A DNA stretch of 64,000 nt from Sphingomonas paeninsulae (GTDB taxonomy: Bacteria > Pseudomonadota > Alphaproteobacteria > Sphingomonadales > Sphingomonadaceae). The notes beneath the pieces are model-generated. The model had not been told where the DNA came from, did not search any database, and worked only from the letters and a program-made list of their open reading frames with translations. The translations under genes and the position numbers were made by a program. Below, piece after piece: positions 1 to 9,127 of the stretch (the stretch's first letter is position 1; every line of letters starts with the position of its first letter). The stretch covers positions 186,001-250,000 of the forward strand of contig NZ_CP032829.1 of assembly GCF_003660165.1 (NCBI RefSeq). The letters are read 5' to 3'.

Positions 1-164
1 CGGTCAAAAAACGTAATGTGTCGCCCGGCAGTACGTCGGGTGAAGCCGTGACCATATTGACCGGACTGCAACCCGGCGAACGCGTCGTTACCGAAGGGGG
101 CACCGCGCTCGAAGACGGCATGAAAGTGCGCGAAGACCGGCTTGAAAACGGCGCTTCCAGATGA
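1..164 (+). CDS. RND efflux membrane-fusion protein, C-terminal end (partial)
   Basis: The window opens inside this gene. The frame that stops at 162-164 encodes about 53 residues, with the stretch LTGLQPGERVVTEGG that is typical of the last beta domain of HlyD/AcrA-type periplasmic adaptors. Its stop overlaps the ATG of the RND transporter at 161 (ATGA), so the two are translationally coupled. This is the normal adaptor-pump order of a tripartite efflux operon. In the family, the adaptor bridges the inner-membrane pump and an outer-membrane channel. The N-terminal part lies outside the window, so lipidation and length cannot be judged. Confidence 0.8.
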   Translation, partial: VKKRNVSPGSTSGEAVTILTGLQPGERVVTEGGTALEDGMKVREDRLENGASR

Positions 165-3100
165 AGGAACTGATGCGGCGTCACAGCCGCTCGATCTGGC
201 TAAGCGTCTTCCTCATCACGCTCGCAGGGCTCGTCGCCGCAACACGCCTGCCGGTCGCGCTGTTCCCGCATATCGATTATCCACGCGTTGTCGTGGCAAT
301 CGATGCCGGCGACCGCGATGCGACCCAGATGGCGGCGGTCGTCACGCGCCCCGCCGAAATCGCCCTGCGGGCAATTCCGGGTGTTACGCAAATCCGTTCC
401 GTCACCAGTCGCGGCTCCGCAGAAGTCTCGCTGACCTTTGGCTGGGGCGACGATATGGTTGCGGCGACGCTGGCGACACAGGGCGCGCTGGCGACGATCA
501 TCCCCGATTTGCCTATAGGAACGCGGTTCAGCGTGCGTCGCTCCGACCCGTCGATTTTCCCGGTCGTCGGCCTGTCGCTGACTTCGACAAAACGCAGCGA
601 CACCGAACTGGCGCAACTCGCCCAGTTAAAGTTGCGGCCTGTGCTTTCGACGGTGCCCGGCGTCGCGGGCGTGGACGTGCTTGGCGGATCGGTCCCGGAA
701 CTGGAGGTCGAAGTCGATCCGGCCAAACTGCAATCACTCGGCATTACGACGAATGACGTCGCAACGGCGCTCGCCAGCGCAAACAGCATCTCCGCTGTCG
801 GCAGGCTTGAGGATCGCCACCGCCTCTATCTCGCACTGGTCGAGGACAGGATCGGGAACGAAGCCGACATTGCCGCAATTCCGGTCAAATCGGGGGCAGG
901 GGCGGCAAGTGGTATTGTCACGATCGGACAGGTTGCAAGCATCCGCCGCGCCACCGCACCCGCATGGACGAAAGTGACATTGAACGGCACCCGCGCGGTG
1001 CTGGTTAACGTCCGTCAGACGCCCACCGCCGACGCAGTCGCGTTGGTCAAGGCGGTCGATGCGCGGATCAAGAGCGCGGCACTTCCCGCCGACGTGAAGA
1101 TCAGCTTTTTCTACGACCAGTCCGAACTCGTCACCGGTGCCGCCAACGCCGTCCGCGACGCCATTTTGCTGGGTGCCGTGCTTGCGGGAATCGTGTTGTT
1201 CGTCTTCCTGCGCAGTTGGCGGTTGATGGTCATTACTGCGTCGATGCTGCCCGCCGTGCTCGCCGCGACCTGCCTGATCCTTTACGTTTTGGGCATGAGT
1301 TTCAACATGATGACCCTCGGCGGTATGGCCGCGGCGGTCGGGCTGGTCGTCGACGATGCGGTCGTCATGCTCGAACATCTGATGCGCCGGCTTCAGGAAT
1401 CTGAGCATGACGGCGAAGGAACCAGACCGTCGATGCTGGCCGCCGCGCGCGAAATGGCGCGACCCCTGTTTGGATCGACAGTGGCAACCATCGTCGTGTT
1501 CTTGCCACTGGCCTTCATCACAGGTGTCACCGGCGGCTTTTTCAAGGCGCTCGCGATCACCATCGTTGCAGCACTCGGCATCTCGCTGCTTTACGCGCGA
1601 TATGTCCTGCCGCTGGTCGCCGACCACTGGTTGACCCCAAAGGATGCAGAGGCCACCGAAAAGGCCGACGGCTTTATGGGCGGCATCATCCGGCGCTACG
1701 AAGGGGGCGTCACACGCGCCCTGAAGCGACCCGGATTGTTCGCTGCCGTTATCGCTACGGTATTGATCGTCATCGGCGCGGTGTCGTGGAACCGGGTCGA
1801 ATCCGGCTTCATGCCAAAGATGGACGAGGGCGGCTTCATCCTCGATTATAAGGCAAAGCCAGGTGCTGCGCTGAGCGACACCGACCGGCTTTTGCGACAG
1901 GTTGAAAAGATCATTCAGGCCACGCCCGAAGTTGCCAGCTATTCGCGGCGCACGGGCATCCAATTGGGTGGAGGGCTGACCGAAGCCGATGAGGGCGATT
2001 TCTTCGTGCGCCTGAACAACGGCCGCCGCCGCGACATCGAAAAGGTGATGTCGGAAATTCGGGGCAAAGTCGGGCTACAAGTGCCCGGTCTCGAAATCGA
2101 AACCGCGCAATTGATGGAAGATTTGATCGGCGATCTGACCGCCATCCCTCAACCGATCGAAGTAAAGCTGTTCGGCGACGATGAAACGCAGCTTGCCGAT
2201 GCCGCGCAAAAGGTCGCCGACGGGATCGGCAGGATCACTGGCATTGTAGAGGTCAACAACGGCCTGCGCGTGGCAGGCGATGCCATCGTCATCAACGTCG
2301 ATCGCGCTGCCGCCGCACTTGCCGGACTCGATGCAGGAGCCGTCGCAACCCAGATCGGGTCGCAGGTCGATGGCACGATCGCAACGCAGGTTCAGGCGGA
2401 CGAGCAGGTGATTAACGTGCGGGTCCGTTTGCCGCAGGAACTCCGTCGCCGCGCCGATGCGCTGTCGTCACTGACTTTGCGCGCGACCGATGGGCGCATC
2501 GTTTCGCTCGGCTCCATCGCCAAAATCAGCATCGCAGCGGGACAGCGCCAGATCACCCGCGAAGACCTGTCGCCATTCATTCCGGTGACGGCGCGGCTCG
2601 ATGGCCTCGATCTCGGCAGCGCCATCAAACAGGTCCAGGTCAAGGTTGCCGAACTGAAACTGCCCCCCTCGATCCGCGTCGAATATGGCGGCCTTTACCA
2701 GCAGCAGACCCAGTCGTTCCGCGATCTCACGACCGTATTCGTCGCCGCATTGTTGCTGTCGGCTTTGTTGCTGACTCTGTTGTTTGAAAAATGGTCGTTT
2801 ACGTTCGGGGTGATCGGCACGGTGCTGGTATCGGTGATGGCCGTCCTTGCCGGGCTGTGGCTCACCGGCACTGAACTCGACATATCGGCGCTGATGGGGC
2901 TGACGATGGTCGTCGGCATGATTACCGAACTGGCGATCTTCTACCTCGCCGAACTTGATGCCGATCACCCGCTTAACGCACAAAGCCTGATCGCGGCGGG
3001 GCGGGCGCGGTTACGCCCTATCCTGATGTCGGCCCTTATCGCTATCCTCACGCTTTTTCCGCTGGCTCTCGGCATCGGTCGCGGTTCGGGCCTCCAAAAA

Positions 3101-3217
3101 CCGCTCGCCACCGCGATCATATTCGGGCTGGCGGTCGGCGCACCATTGATAGTAACCTTTTTGCCGATGCTCGTCCTTGTGATGACGCGGCGTCGAAAGG
3201 ACATCATTGCGCGCTAA
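161..3217 (+). CDS. RND efflux transporter (AcrB/HAE-like)
   Basis: An inner-membrane proton-driven efflux pump of 1018 residues, the usual RND length. One membrane helix lies near residues 12-30, two groups of helices lie near 335-480 and 860-1010, and two large periplasmic loops separate them, which is the RND duplication. The fourth-helix motif GLVVDDAVVMLEH carries the paired Asp of proton translocation. It resembles drug or hydrophobe exporters (GLVVDDA) more than heavy-metal CzcA pumps. The start at 161 overlaps the stop of the adaptor gene. The substrate cannot be read from the sequence. No outer-membrane channel gene is visible downstream; one may lie upstream of the window. Confidence 0.92.
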   Translation: MKELMRRHSRSIWLSVFLITLAGLVAATRLPVALFPHIDYPRVVVAIDAGDRDATQMAAVVTRPAEIALRAIPGVTQIRSVTSRGSAEVSLTFGWGDDMVAATLATQGALATIIPDLPIGTRFSVRRSDPSIFPVVGLSLTSTKRSDTELAQLAQLKLRPVLSTVPGVAGVDVLGGSVPELEVEVDPAKLQSLGITTNDVATALASANSISAVGRLEDRHRLYLALVEDRIGNEADIAAIPVKSGAGAASGIVTIGQVASIRRATAPAWTKVTLNGTRAVLVNVRQTPTADAVALVKAVDARIKSAALPADVKISFFYDQSELVTGAANAVRDAILLGAVLAGIVLFVFLRSWRLMVITASMLPAVLAATCLILYVLGMSFNMMTLGGMAAAVGLVVDDAVVMLEHLMRRLQESEHDGEGTRPSMLAAAREMARPLFGSTVATIVVFLPLAFITGVTGGFFKALAITIVAALGISLLYARYVLPLVADHWLTPKDAEATEKADGFMGGIIRRYEGGVTRALKRPGLFAAVIATVLIVIGAVSWNRVESGFMPKMDEGGFILDYKAKPGAALSDTDRLLRQVEKIIQATPEVASYSRRTGIQLGGGLTEADEGDFFVRLNNGRRRDIEKVMSEIRGKVGLQVPGLEIETAQLMEDLIGDLTAIPQPIEVKLFGDDETQLADAAQKVADGIGRITGIVEVNNGLRVAGDAIVINVDRAAAALAGLDAGAVATQIGSQVDGTIATQVQADEQVINVRVRLPQELRRRADALSSLTLRATDGRIVSLGSIAKISIAAGQRQITREDLSPFIPVTARLDGLDLGSAIKQVQVKVAELKLPPSIRVEYGGLYQQQTQSFRDLTTVFVAALLLSALLLTLLFEKWSFTFGVIGTVLVSVMAVLAGLWLTGTELDISALMGLTMVVGMITELAIFYLAELDADHPLNAQSLIAAGRARLRPILMSALIAILTLFPLALGIGRGSGLQKPLATAIIFGLAVGAPLIVTFLPMLVLVMTRRRKDIIAR

Positions 3218-3232
3218 CAGGCGATTTTTAGC

Positions 3233-3796
3233 ATGACCGTGGATGGTTTGCTGATTGTCTTCATGACCGATCGGGCAATGCTGTTGCGCTTCCTGATCGC
3301 GCGCGGTGCATCGCCTGCAGAGAGCGAAGATATATTACAGGAACTTTTCCTGAAACTTCGAACCGTGCAGGTCGGTCCTGTCAGCGAACCAAAGTCCTAT
3401 CTTTACCGGATGGCCCATAATCTTTTGAACGATCGGCGGCGCGCGGCCACACGACAGGGCGCACGCGAATCCGCATGGGCATCGACCCGCATCGGCGCGG
3501 ACGGGCAGTCGCTTGCCACCCCGTCCATTGAAGACAGTCTGATCCAGCGCGAACGGCTGAAAACCGTTGAAGCGACGCTGGCCGCATTGCCCGAACGCAC
3601 GTCATTCATCCTCCGGCGATATCGTGTCGATGGTGTCTCGCAAAAGACGATCGCTGCCGATCTGGGCATTGCGCTCAGCTCAGTCGAAAAGCATTTACAG
3701 CGTGCCTATCGCGCCATCCTCGACGTGCGCCAGCGATTGGATGCGGATTCCGACGATCAGCGGCGTCTTGGCACAAAGGGCGACGACCGATCATGA
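3233..3796 (+). CDS. ECF sigma factor, FecI-like
   Basis: A 187-residue extracytoplasmic-function sigma factor. Region 2 is near residues 15-75 (SEDILQELFLKL, then LYRMAHNLLNDRRR), and region 4 is near 125-175 with a helix-turn-helix (VSQKTIAADLGIALSSVEKHL). It overlaps the FecR gene by ATGA, and a TonB-dependent receptor follows. This is the FecI-FecR-receptor arrangement in which outer-membrane substrate binding activates transcription of the receptor gene. An alternative ATG at 3263 would remove 10 residues; neither has a strong ribosome-binding site. It begins 16 bases after the RND gene and could be co-transcribed with it. Confidence 0.9.
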   Translation: MTVDGLLIVFMTDRAMLLRFLIARGASPAESEDILQELFLKLRTVQVGPVSEPKSYLYRMAHNLLNDRRRAATRQGARESAWASTRIGADGQSLATPSIEDSLIQRERLKTVEATLAALPERTSFILRRYRVDGVSQKTIAADLGIALSSVEKHLQRAYRAILDVRQRLDADSDDQRRLGTKGDDRS

Positions 3797-4782
3797 ATGA
3801 AACCGACGCATGGATGGAACGCGACGCTATCGAGGAGCAGGCAATCGCCTGGCACCTCAAGCTGCGCGATGCCGATGCCGATGCCAATGCGGGCGTGTGG
3901 GATGAGTTCATGATGTGGCTTGATGCGGATTCTCGCCATAATCAGGTCTATGACCGTGTTCTGGCCGCCGAGCAGGATATCGATGCAGCCCTGCCTGCGC
4001 TTCCGGTGGTGGTGGCGGTGGCGGTGGCGGTGGCTGCAAACGAAAACGACGACGGCGGCAAGGGTGGGCGCTGGCGCTGGATGGGCGCAGGGGCGGGGCT
4101 CGCTGCCGCCGCCGCTATTGCCGTGTTCTTTTCAGGGACTGGCCGTTCGCATCCAGAGCCCTATGAAATCGCAACCGGGCTGGGTCAGCAGCGCATCGTG
4201 ACTCTGGCGGGCGGTTCGCAAATCGCTCTGAATGGCAGCAGCACCGTTGTGCTGGACCATCGCAATCCCCGGCTCGCCGAGCTACGGTCGGGCGAGGCCA
4301 GTTTTACCGTAATCCATGATGACAAGGCTCCCTTTACCGTCAGCGTGGGTAATCGCCGGATCGAGGACGTCGGCACCGTATTCAACGTCGTTGCCGACGG
4401 AAAAGCCGTAACGGTGGACGTCAAGGAAGGAAGCGTTCGCTACACTTCCGGTGCCAATGCAGTTTCGCTGATGCGGGGGCAGAGTTTGACCGAGACTGGC
4501 GGCGGCGATCCAATTATCCTCAGTAACAGACCGGTCAGTGCCATCGCGTCGTGGCAGACGGGGCGACTGGAGTATGAGATGCAGTCGCTTGGCACCGTGG
4601 CGCGCGATATTTCCCGTTACCTCGGCGTGCCGATTACCCTCGACGCATCGCTCGCCGGAAAGCAATTCAGTGGCACAATCCAGATCGACCGGGACCGTAC
4701 CCGCTTTTTCGCGCGCCTTGATCGGTTGCTGGGCGTAAAAGCGCGTCCGAATGACAATGGCTGGACGCTTTCGGCGCAATAG
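3793..4782 (+). CDS. FecR-family anti-sigma factor / sigma regulator
   Basis: A 329-residue single-pass inner-membrane protein. The N-terminal cytosolic part (about 10-60, motif WHLKLRDAD...VWDEFMMWLDAD) matches the FecR N-terminal domain that binds the sigma factor. A membrane segment near 98-115 follows an Ala/Val-rich stretch. The periplasmic FecR domain is near 125-235. The C-terminal end (about 255-325, LGTVARDISRYLGVPITL) resembles the short secretin/TonB N-terminal fold that contacts the receptor's signalling domain. The GGTGGC-type hexamer repeat at about 4004-4034 encodes the Val/Ala linker before the membrane helix. Start overlaps the sigma gene stop (ATGA). Confidence 0.9.
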   Translation: MNETDAWMERDAIEEQAIAWHLKLRDADADANAGVWDEFMMWLDADSRHNQVYDRVLAAEQDIDAALPALPVVVAVAVAVAANENDDGGKGGRWRWMGAGAGLAAAAAIAVFFSGTGRSHPEPYEIATGLGQQRIVTLAGGSQIALNGSSTVVLDHRNPRLAELRSGEASFTVIHDDKAPFTVSVGNRRIEDVGTVFNVVADGKAVTVDVKEGSVRYTSGANAVSLMRGQSLTETGGGDPIILSNRPVSAIASWQTGRLEYEMQSLGTVARDISRYLGVPITLDASLAGKQFSGTIQIDRDRTRFFARLDRLLGVKARPNDNGWTLSAQ

Positions 4783-4783
4783 A

Positions 4784-7126
4784 ATGCGCAAATATTGTGG
4801 CGTTATGGCCGCTATCGGCTTGTCGGTGACACCCGCCATCGCAAGGGGTGAACAGGTCTTCGACGTTCAGGCGGGGCCGGTGGGCAGCATTCTTGTCGAA
4901 TTTGGCAGGCAATGCGGGTGGACAATTGGCTTGACCGACCCGGTACTCGCGGGGCACCGCTCAGGGGGTGTGAAGGGACGTCACACCCCAATTCAGGCAC
5001 TCCGCATTCTGCTGCGTTCGACGGGCGCGGATTTTGCGATGCTCGACGCGCGCTCGGCAAAGGTTTTTGCGACACGCGAGCACCGGGTTCAGCCAGCTTT
5101 TGTGTCACGCCCCCTCGATGGGGAGCCGACGCCCGTGATCCTTGTGACCGCCAGCAAGCAACAAACGCCGCTCGCACGGTTTCCGGGTACCGTCACCGTC
5201 GTCGATTTGAATGCGGCCGATCCCTCATCCAGCGCCGCGCAGGGAACGGCCGCTCTCGTCACTCGGCTGCCGATGCTGTCATCGACCGAGCTTGGGCCGG
5301 GACGTAACAAGATATTCATTCGCGGTATTGCCGACAGCAGCTTCAATGGCGCGTCTCAATCCACCATCGGTCATTATATCGGTGACGCCCGATTGACGTT
5401 TAATGCGCCCGATCCTGACCTAAACCTGTACGATATGGACCGTGTAGAGGTTCTGGAAGGCCCGCAGGGAACACTTTACGGGACCGGCACACTAGGCGGC
5501 ATCATTCGCTTCGTGCCCAACGCCCCCGACACGACCAACCTGAAAGGGTCATTCACGACAGCACTCGACTACACCTCGAAAGGCAGCATCGGCGGCGACG
5601 GCGGTGCAATGATAAACCTCCCGCTGATCACCGACAGACTCGCAGTCCGCGCCGTCGCCTATGGATCGATCGAACCAGGCTATATCGACGATCCGTCACG
5701 CGGAAAATCGAACGTGAACCAAACGAACACCAAGGGAGGTCGCCTCGCCTTACGATGGCAACCCTCGACGGACTGGACAGTGGAGGGCGGTTTCGTCGTA
5801 CAGGACATCGCCTCTGCCGACGGGCAATATGTCCTCGCCGGAACACCCGATCTGACGCGCGCCACGAGGATCGCTCAACCCTTCGATAATGACTTTCGGC
5901 TTGGGTACGTTACCCTGACACACCGCGCCGGTTCCGTGTCGGTAACCTCGACGACCTCAATCGTCAGGCATGATATAACGACTGTATTCGATGCGACGCC
6001 GAGCAATCCAGCTGCGCCCACCTCCCAGTATGACGAGCAAAGTAACATCACGCTGATTGCGCATGAAACACGAATATCGGGCGCTACTAACAGCTTTGCC
6101 TGGGTGGCCGGAGTGTCTGGCCTGTATGACAAAAACCGCTTCACCACCGCTCTTGGAAACTTGTCCGGACCAACCGTAAAAAATGGAGTTGAAAACCAGA
6201 TCGAGCAGATCGCTACCTTTGGACAGGTTACATTCTGCCCGAACTGCAAATTCGAATTTTCTGTTGGTGGGCGAGCAGAACTCACCCGATCGGAAGGCTC
6301 ACTTCTTGAACGCGCACAGGGCGATGTTTCGGAACCCTCTCGCATCGACGTCCGCCTGTCGCCCTCATTGGGGGTGGGTTGGCACGTGCACGATGGCCTG
6401 TTGGTCTTCGGGCGCATTCAGCAGGGCGCACGATCGGGGGGCCTGGCGATCTCTCCCCTGGGCGATCGTACAACATCCAAGAGGTTTCAGGCTGATATAC
6501 TCAAGGCGGTCGAACTGGGATTTCGGGCTGGCAGCAAGGAGACAACCCGTGCGTGGCTCAGCGCTACTCTGTCATACGCGCACTGGACTAACATTCAGGC
6601 CGATCTTATCGATGGTGCCGGGCTGATCTATACGACGAACCTAGGCGACGGCTACATTGTAGGCGTGGAGGCGCAGGGAGGGATATCGCCGGTCGCTGGC
6701 GTTGTTCTTGACGGCGCACTCTTCATGAATTCGAGCGCGCTGTCGGATCCGGTGCCGGAGTTCGACACGTCACGCGATCGCGATCTTCCCGATGTGGCGG
6801 CTACAGGAGCCCGCGCTTCCGCAGTTTATTCGATTGCGCTTTCCAGTGGGCGGGTTGTCAGTATCGACGGTACAGTCCGCTATGTAGGACCATCGAAACT
6901 CGGCATCGGCACACCGTTTGCGCTCTCGCAAGGTCGATATCTGACGAGCTCGATCGCCCTAAATTATGCCCTTGGATCGACCCGCTTGTCTTTGGCCATC
7001 GATAATGTCGGTGATGTTAGGGGCAACCGTTTCTCGTTCGGCAATCCTTTCGGTTTCGCTGCCGGCAATCAGCGAACGCCGCTTCGTCCCCGGTCATTTC
7101 GGGTTGCGGTGACCAGAAGCTTTTAG
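4784..7126 (+). CDS. TonB-dependent receptor with N-terminal signalling (STN) domain
   Basis: An outer-membrane active-transport receptor of about 780 residues. After a signal peptide (cleavage near AIA-RG) comes an STN domain (about 20-85), then the plug domain with IFIRGIADSS and the box VEVLEGPQGTLYGTGTLGG. The beta-barrel ends in ...RVAVTRSF, with the aromatic last residue expected for barrel insertion. The STN domain plus the upstream sigma/FecR pair makes it a transducing receptor. I chose ATG 4784, directly after the fecR stop, because it gives a standard signal peptide; ATG 4751 inside fecR would add 11 residues. A CPNC motif in the barrel is unusual. The substrate is unknown; the decayed gene after it may once have shared its pathway. 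Confidence 0.9.
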   Translation: MRKYCGVMAAIGLSVTPAIARGEQVFDVQAGPVGSILVEFGRQCGWTIGLTDPVLAGHRSGGVKGRHTPIQALRILLRSTGADFAMLDARSAKVFATREHRVQPAFVSRPLDGEPTPVILVTASKQQTPLARFPGTVTVVDLNAADPSSSAAQGTAALVTRLPMLSSTELGPGRNKIFIRGIADSSFNGASQSTIGHYIGDARLTFNAPDPDLNLYDMDRVEVLEGPQGTLYGTGTLGGIIRFVPNAPDTTNLKGSFTTALDYTSKGSIGGDGGAMINLPLITDRLAVRAVAYGSIEPGYIDDPSRGKSNVNQTNTKGGRLALRWQPSTDWTVEGGFVVQDIASADGQYVLAGTPDLTRATRIAQPFDNDFRLGYVTLTHRAGSVSVTSTTSIVRHDITTVFDATPSNPAAPTSQYDEQSNITLIAHETRISGATNSFAWVAGVSGLYDKNRFTTALGNLSGPTVKNGVENQIEQIATFGQVTFCPNCKFEFSVGGRAELTRSEGSLLERAQGDVSEPSRIDVRLSPSLGVGWHVHDGLLVFGRIQQGARSGGLAISPLGDRTTSKRFQADILKAVELGFRAGSKETTRAWLSATLSYAHWTNIQADLIDGAGLIYTTNLGDGYIVGVEAQGGISPVAGVVLDGALFMNSSALSDPVPEFDTSRDRDLPDVAATGARASAVYSIALSSGRVVSIDGTVRYVGPSKLGIGTPFALSQGRYLTSSIALNYALGSTRLSLAIDNVGDVRGNRFSFGNPFGFAAGNQRTPLRPRSFRVAVTRSF

Positions 7127-7492
7127 GGCGCTGGCCAAAACAATTGATAAAGCTGTCTGGCATGTGCGGCTTCTGCGTATCGGTGACGTCTCCTGTAAAA
7201 TACCACGCAGGATCCTTTATGTCAGCGACAAGATCAGCTCCTCTCATTTCGGCGTATTCTGCCGACCTCACGATGTCCGATTTTACACGGTGCAACCAAT
7301 CCTCTGCGAAACCATCACGGCGAGCGAGCATCGGTAATAACTGGAGTTGCTTCCATGTCTTCGGCCGCGTCCTGTTGTGGGGATCGCGAAACAGTCATCG
7401 ACAAGTGTTTTAAATCAGCATCTTGGCGCGGCGGACGATGTAGCATTCCGGTGAGAGGACAGCTCTGCGGGATCAAATTCTGATATTTCCAT
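7127..7492 (-). pseudogene. Decayed protein-coding gene of unknown family
   Basis: The minus strand has a clean ribosome-binding site (AGGAG at 7504-7500, 7 bases before an ATG at 7492) followed by MEISEFDPAEL. That frame stops after 26 codons (TGA at about 7415-7417). From about 7394 to 7137 another minus-strand frame has strong protein character (FRDPHNRTRPKTWKQLQLLP, then FAEDWLHRVKSDIVRSAEYA and DIKDPAWYFTGDV). It then runs into the antisense of the TonB receptor without a natural stop. The join needs more than one indel and the frame between has two stops, so I read it as a truncated relic. I do not recognise the family. Confidence 0.5.
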
Positions 7493-7720
7493 CTCAGTTC
7501 TCCTTTAGTCGCAAAGGCAGATGGAGAAACGCAGCGTCGCCTTCAGGTTCGAATTGAGGCGGTGATCGCTTCGCCGTGTCCGGCAATGCTCGATTGGCGA
7601 GTGTTTTAGGGACGAGAAAACCAGTTGATCGAACATCAGCGACGGAAATCCAAATCTTCTGCGTTTAACGATCGCATGGAGCTTCTGACAAAGCCCCGTG
7701 ACCGTAAGAAAGAGGATTGT
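7493..7720. other. Intergenic region upstream of the GCG_CRPN gene
   Basis: This stretch separates the start of the decayed minus-strand gene from the plus-strand small gene at 7721. It probably holds divergent promoters. I see no convincing -35/-10 pair, hairpin or further coding frame. The only clear signal is the AGAGG ribosome-binding site at 7711-7715 for the following gene. Confidence 0.4.
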
Positions 7721-7975
7721 ATGAAAGAGCTTTTATTCGTCGCATTGGCTGCCAGTGCATCCATCGCAGCCATATCTCCGGCTGAGGCACGCGGTGGTTG
7801 CGGTGCCAATTTTCATCGCGGTCCCTATGGCGGGTGCCGCCCAAATCGCGGCGACGTCATCGTTGCGCGCGGTGCTCCCACGATTGGCGTCTATTACGGT
7901 GGTCGCGGTTATTGGGATGGCCGACGCTATTGGGGTCATCGCGAGCGCTGGCATGGTGGATGGCGTTACCGCTAA
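7721..7975 (+). CDS. Small secreted Gly/Arg/Tyr-rich protein with GCG_CRPN motif
   Basis: Eighty-four residues starting at ATG 7721, which follows an AGAGG ribosome-binding site by 5 bases; upstream in-frame starts lack one. A signal peptide (MKELLFVALAASASIAAISPAEA) is followed by GCGANFHRGPYGGCRPNR. That matches the GCG...CRPN prefix known from short exported proteins of proteobacteria. The rest is rich in Gly, Arg, Tyr and Trp (YYGGRGYWDGRRYWGHRERW). Function is unknown. The paired cysteines could form a disulfide, and the basic aromatic tail suggests surface or wall binding (inference). It precedes the EF-hand lipoprotein by 90 bases. Confidence 0.75.
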   Translation: MKELLFVALAASASIAAISPAEARGGCGANFHRGPYGGCRPNRGDVIVARGAPTIGVYYGGRGYWDGRRYWGHRERWHGGWRYR

Positions 7976-8064
7976 ATGCTGGGCGCGTGAGCGGGGATGC
8001 AGTATTTCGGCGTTCCCGCTTCGGCCATATTGATAAAGCCCAAAACACCCTGAGGACATCGCTC

Positions 8065-8529
8065 ATGAACACGATGACAGGCATGAAATTCGGGAGGGCC
8101 GCTGCTGCTGTGCTGGCGCTCGTTCCAGTCGGCGCATGTGCAAAGACCAGCGGTGACAACGCATCATCTTCAAATGCTACAGCGTCTTCGACACAGTCTG
8201 ATCCTCGTCATTCATCCGGCATGACGTTGGAGGATTTCCAGAAGCGACAGAGGGACCGATTGATGGCGGCAGATACCGATGGCGATGGCCGCGTCAGCAA
8301 GGCGGAGTTTCTGGCTGCTGCGAAGACCGGAAAGGGTAATCCGGCAAAGCGGTTCGCAAAGATGGATCAGAACGGCGACGGCATGCTCGACAAAAGCGAG
8401 ATCGATGCGATGCTTGCCCGAAGGTTCAAGCGGATCGACGCCGATGGTAACGGGATTATCACAACGCAAGAACGGGCGGCGGCCCGCGCCGGCAAACATA
8501 AAGCCGCTCTGGATAGTTCCGATTCATGA
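8065..8529 (+). CDS. EF-hand calcium-binding lipoprotein
   Basis: A 154-residue exported protein. ATG 8065 has TGAGGA 9 bases upstream. The N-terminus carries a hydrophobic stretch and a lipobox-like VGAC with Cys25, so it is probably lipid-anchored, although Gly at -2 is not ideal. Three EF-hand loops are plain: DTDGDGRVSKAE (70-81), DQNGDGMLDKSE (101-112) and DADGNGIITTQE (125-136). Each has Asp/Asn/Gly at the calcium-binding positions and Glu at position 12. The role is probably calcium binding in the periplasm. The ECF sigma gene starts 38 bases downstream in the same direction. Confidence 0.85.
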   Translation: MNTMTGMKFGRAAAAVLALVPVGACAKTSGDNASSSNATASSTQSDPRHSSGMTLEDFQKRQRDRLMAADTDGDGRVSKAEFLAAAKTGKGNPAKRFAKMDQNGDGMLDKSEIDAMLARRFKRIDADGNGIITTQERAAARAGKHKAALDSSDS

Positions 8530-8567
8530 AACTGGATCGTTGGGCATGGGCATAGGAACCAACGCGA

Positions 8568-9127
8568 TTGAGCGATCACGATCCGGACACAGATTTGATC
8601 GAGCGCGTAGGTCGCGGGGAGCCCTCTGCTGCGCGCCAACTGGTCGCCGCCAAGCTTCCGCGTATTCTTGGATTGGCGACGCGTATGCTGCACGATCGGA
8701 CCGAAGCCGAGGATGTCGCGCAGGAAGCTTTTGTCCGCATTTGGCGCCACGCTGCGACCTGGCAATCGGGGGTGCACTCTTCGATACCTGGCTCCACACT
8801 GTTGTGCTCAACCTGTGCCGCGACCGATTACGCCGACGACGCGCGACGACCGGGGATACGTTGCCGGACAGGGTCGACCCGACGCCGAGTGTCGAGGCCC
8901 GTCTCATCGAGGCGGATCGCGGGCGTGCCGTAGCCGAAGCCATTGCGGACCTTCCCGATCGGCAACGCGAGGCAATCCTGCTCGTCCATTATCAGGATCT
9001 GTCCGGCGCGGAGGCCGCATCTGCGCTGGAGATCAGCGTGGACGCATTGGAATCGCTGTTAGCACGGGGGCGGCGCACACTGCGCACACGCCTTTCCAAG
9101 TTGCAGGAGGGCGACGGTAATGACTGA
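8568..9127 (+). CDS. ECF sigma factor (interrupted by a one-base frameshift)
   Basis: The first frame, from TTG 8568, gives sigma region 2 (LATRMLHDRTEAEDVAQEAFVRIWRHAATWQSG). The second frame, from about 8773, gives the rest of region 2 and region 4 (FDTWLHTVVLNLCRDRLRRR, then LPDRQREAILLVHYQDLSGAEA). One extra G in the run at 8768-8772 joins them into a normal 186-residue protein. AGGAA at 8554-8558 precedes the TTG by 9 bases. The stop overlaps the ATG of the next gene at 9120. The frameshift is more likely a homopolymer reading error than decay, because other genes in the window show the same lesion. The neighbouring membrane protein is the probable anti-sigma factor. Confidence 0.8.

Noticed and set aside
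734-1963. Long minus-strand open frame antisense to the RND pump
   Set aside because: Composition is rich in His, Asp, Gln and Arg as expected from the antisense of a high-GC gene; no motif or ribosome-binding site, and the plus-strand gene is a clear RND transporter.
8551-8580. GGAACC-type ECF promoter just before the second sigma gene
   Set aside because: A GGAACC is present at about 8555-8560, but a matching -10 would fall inside the coding region after the TTG start; the AGGAA there is better explained as the ribosome-binding site.
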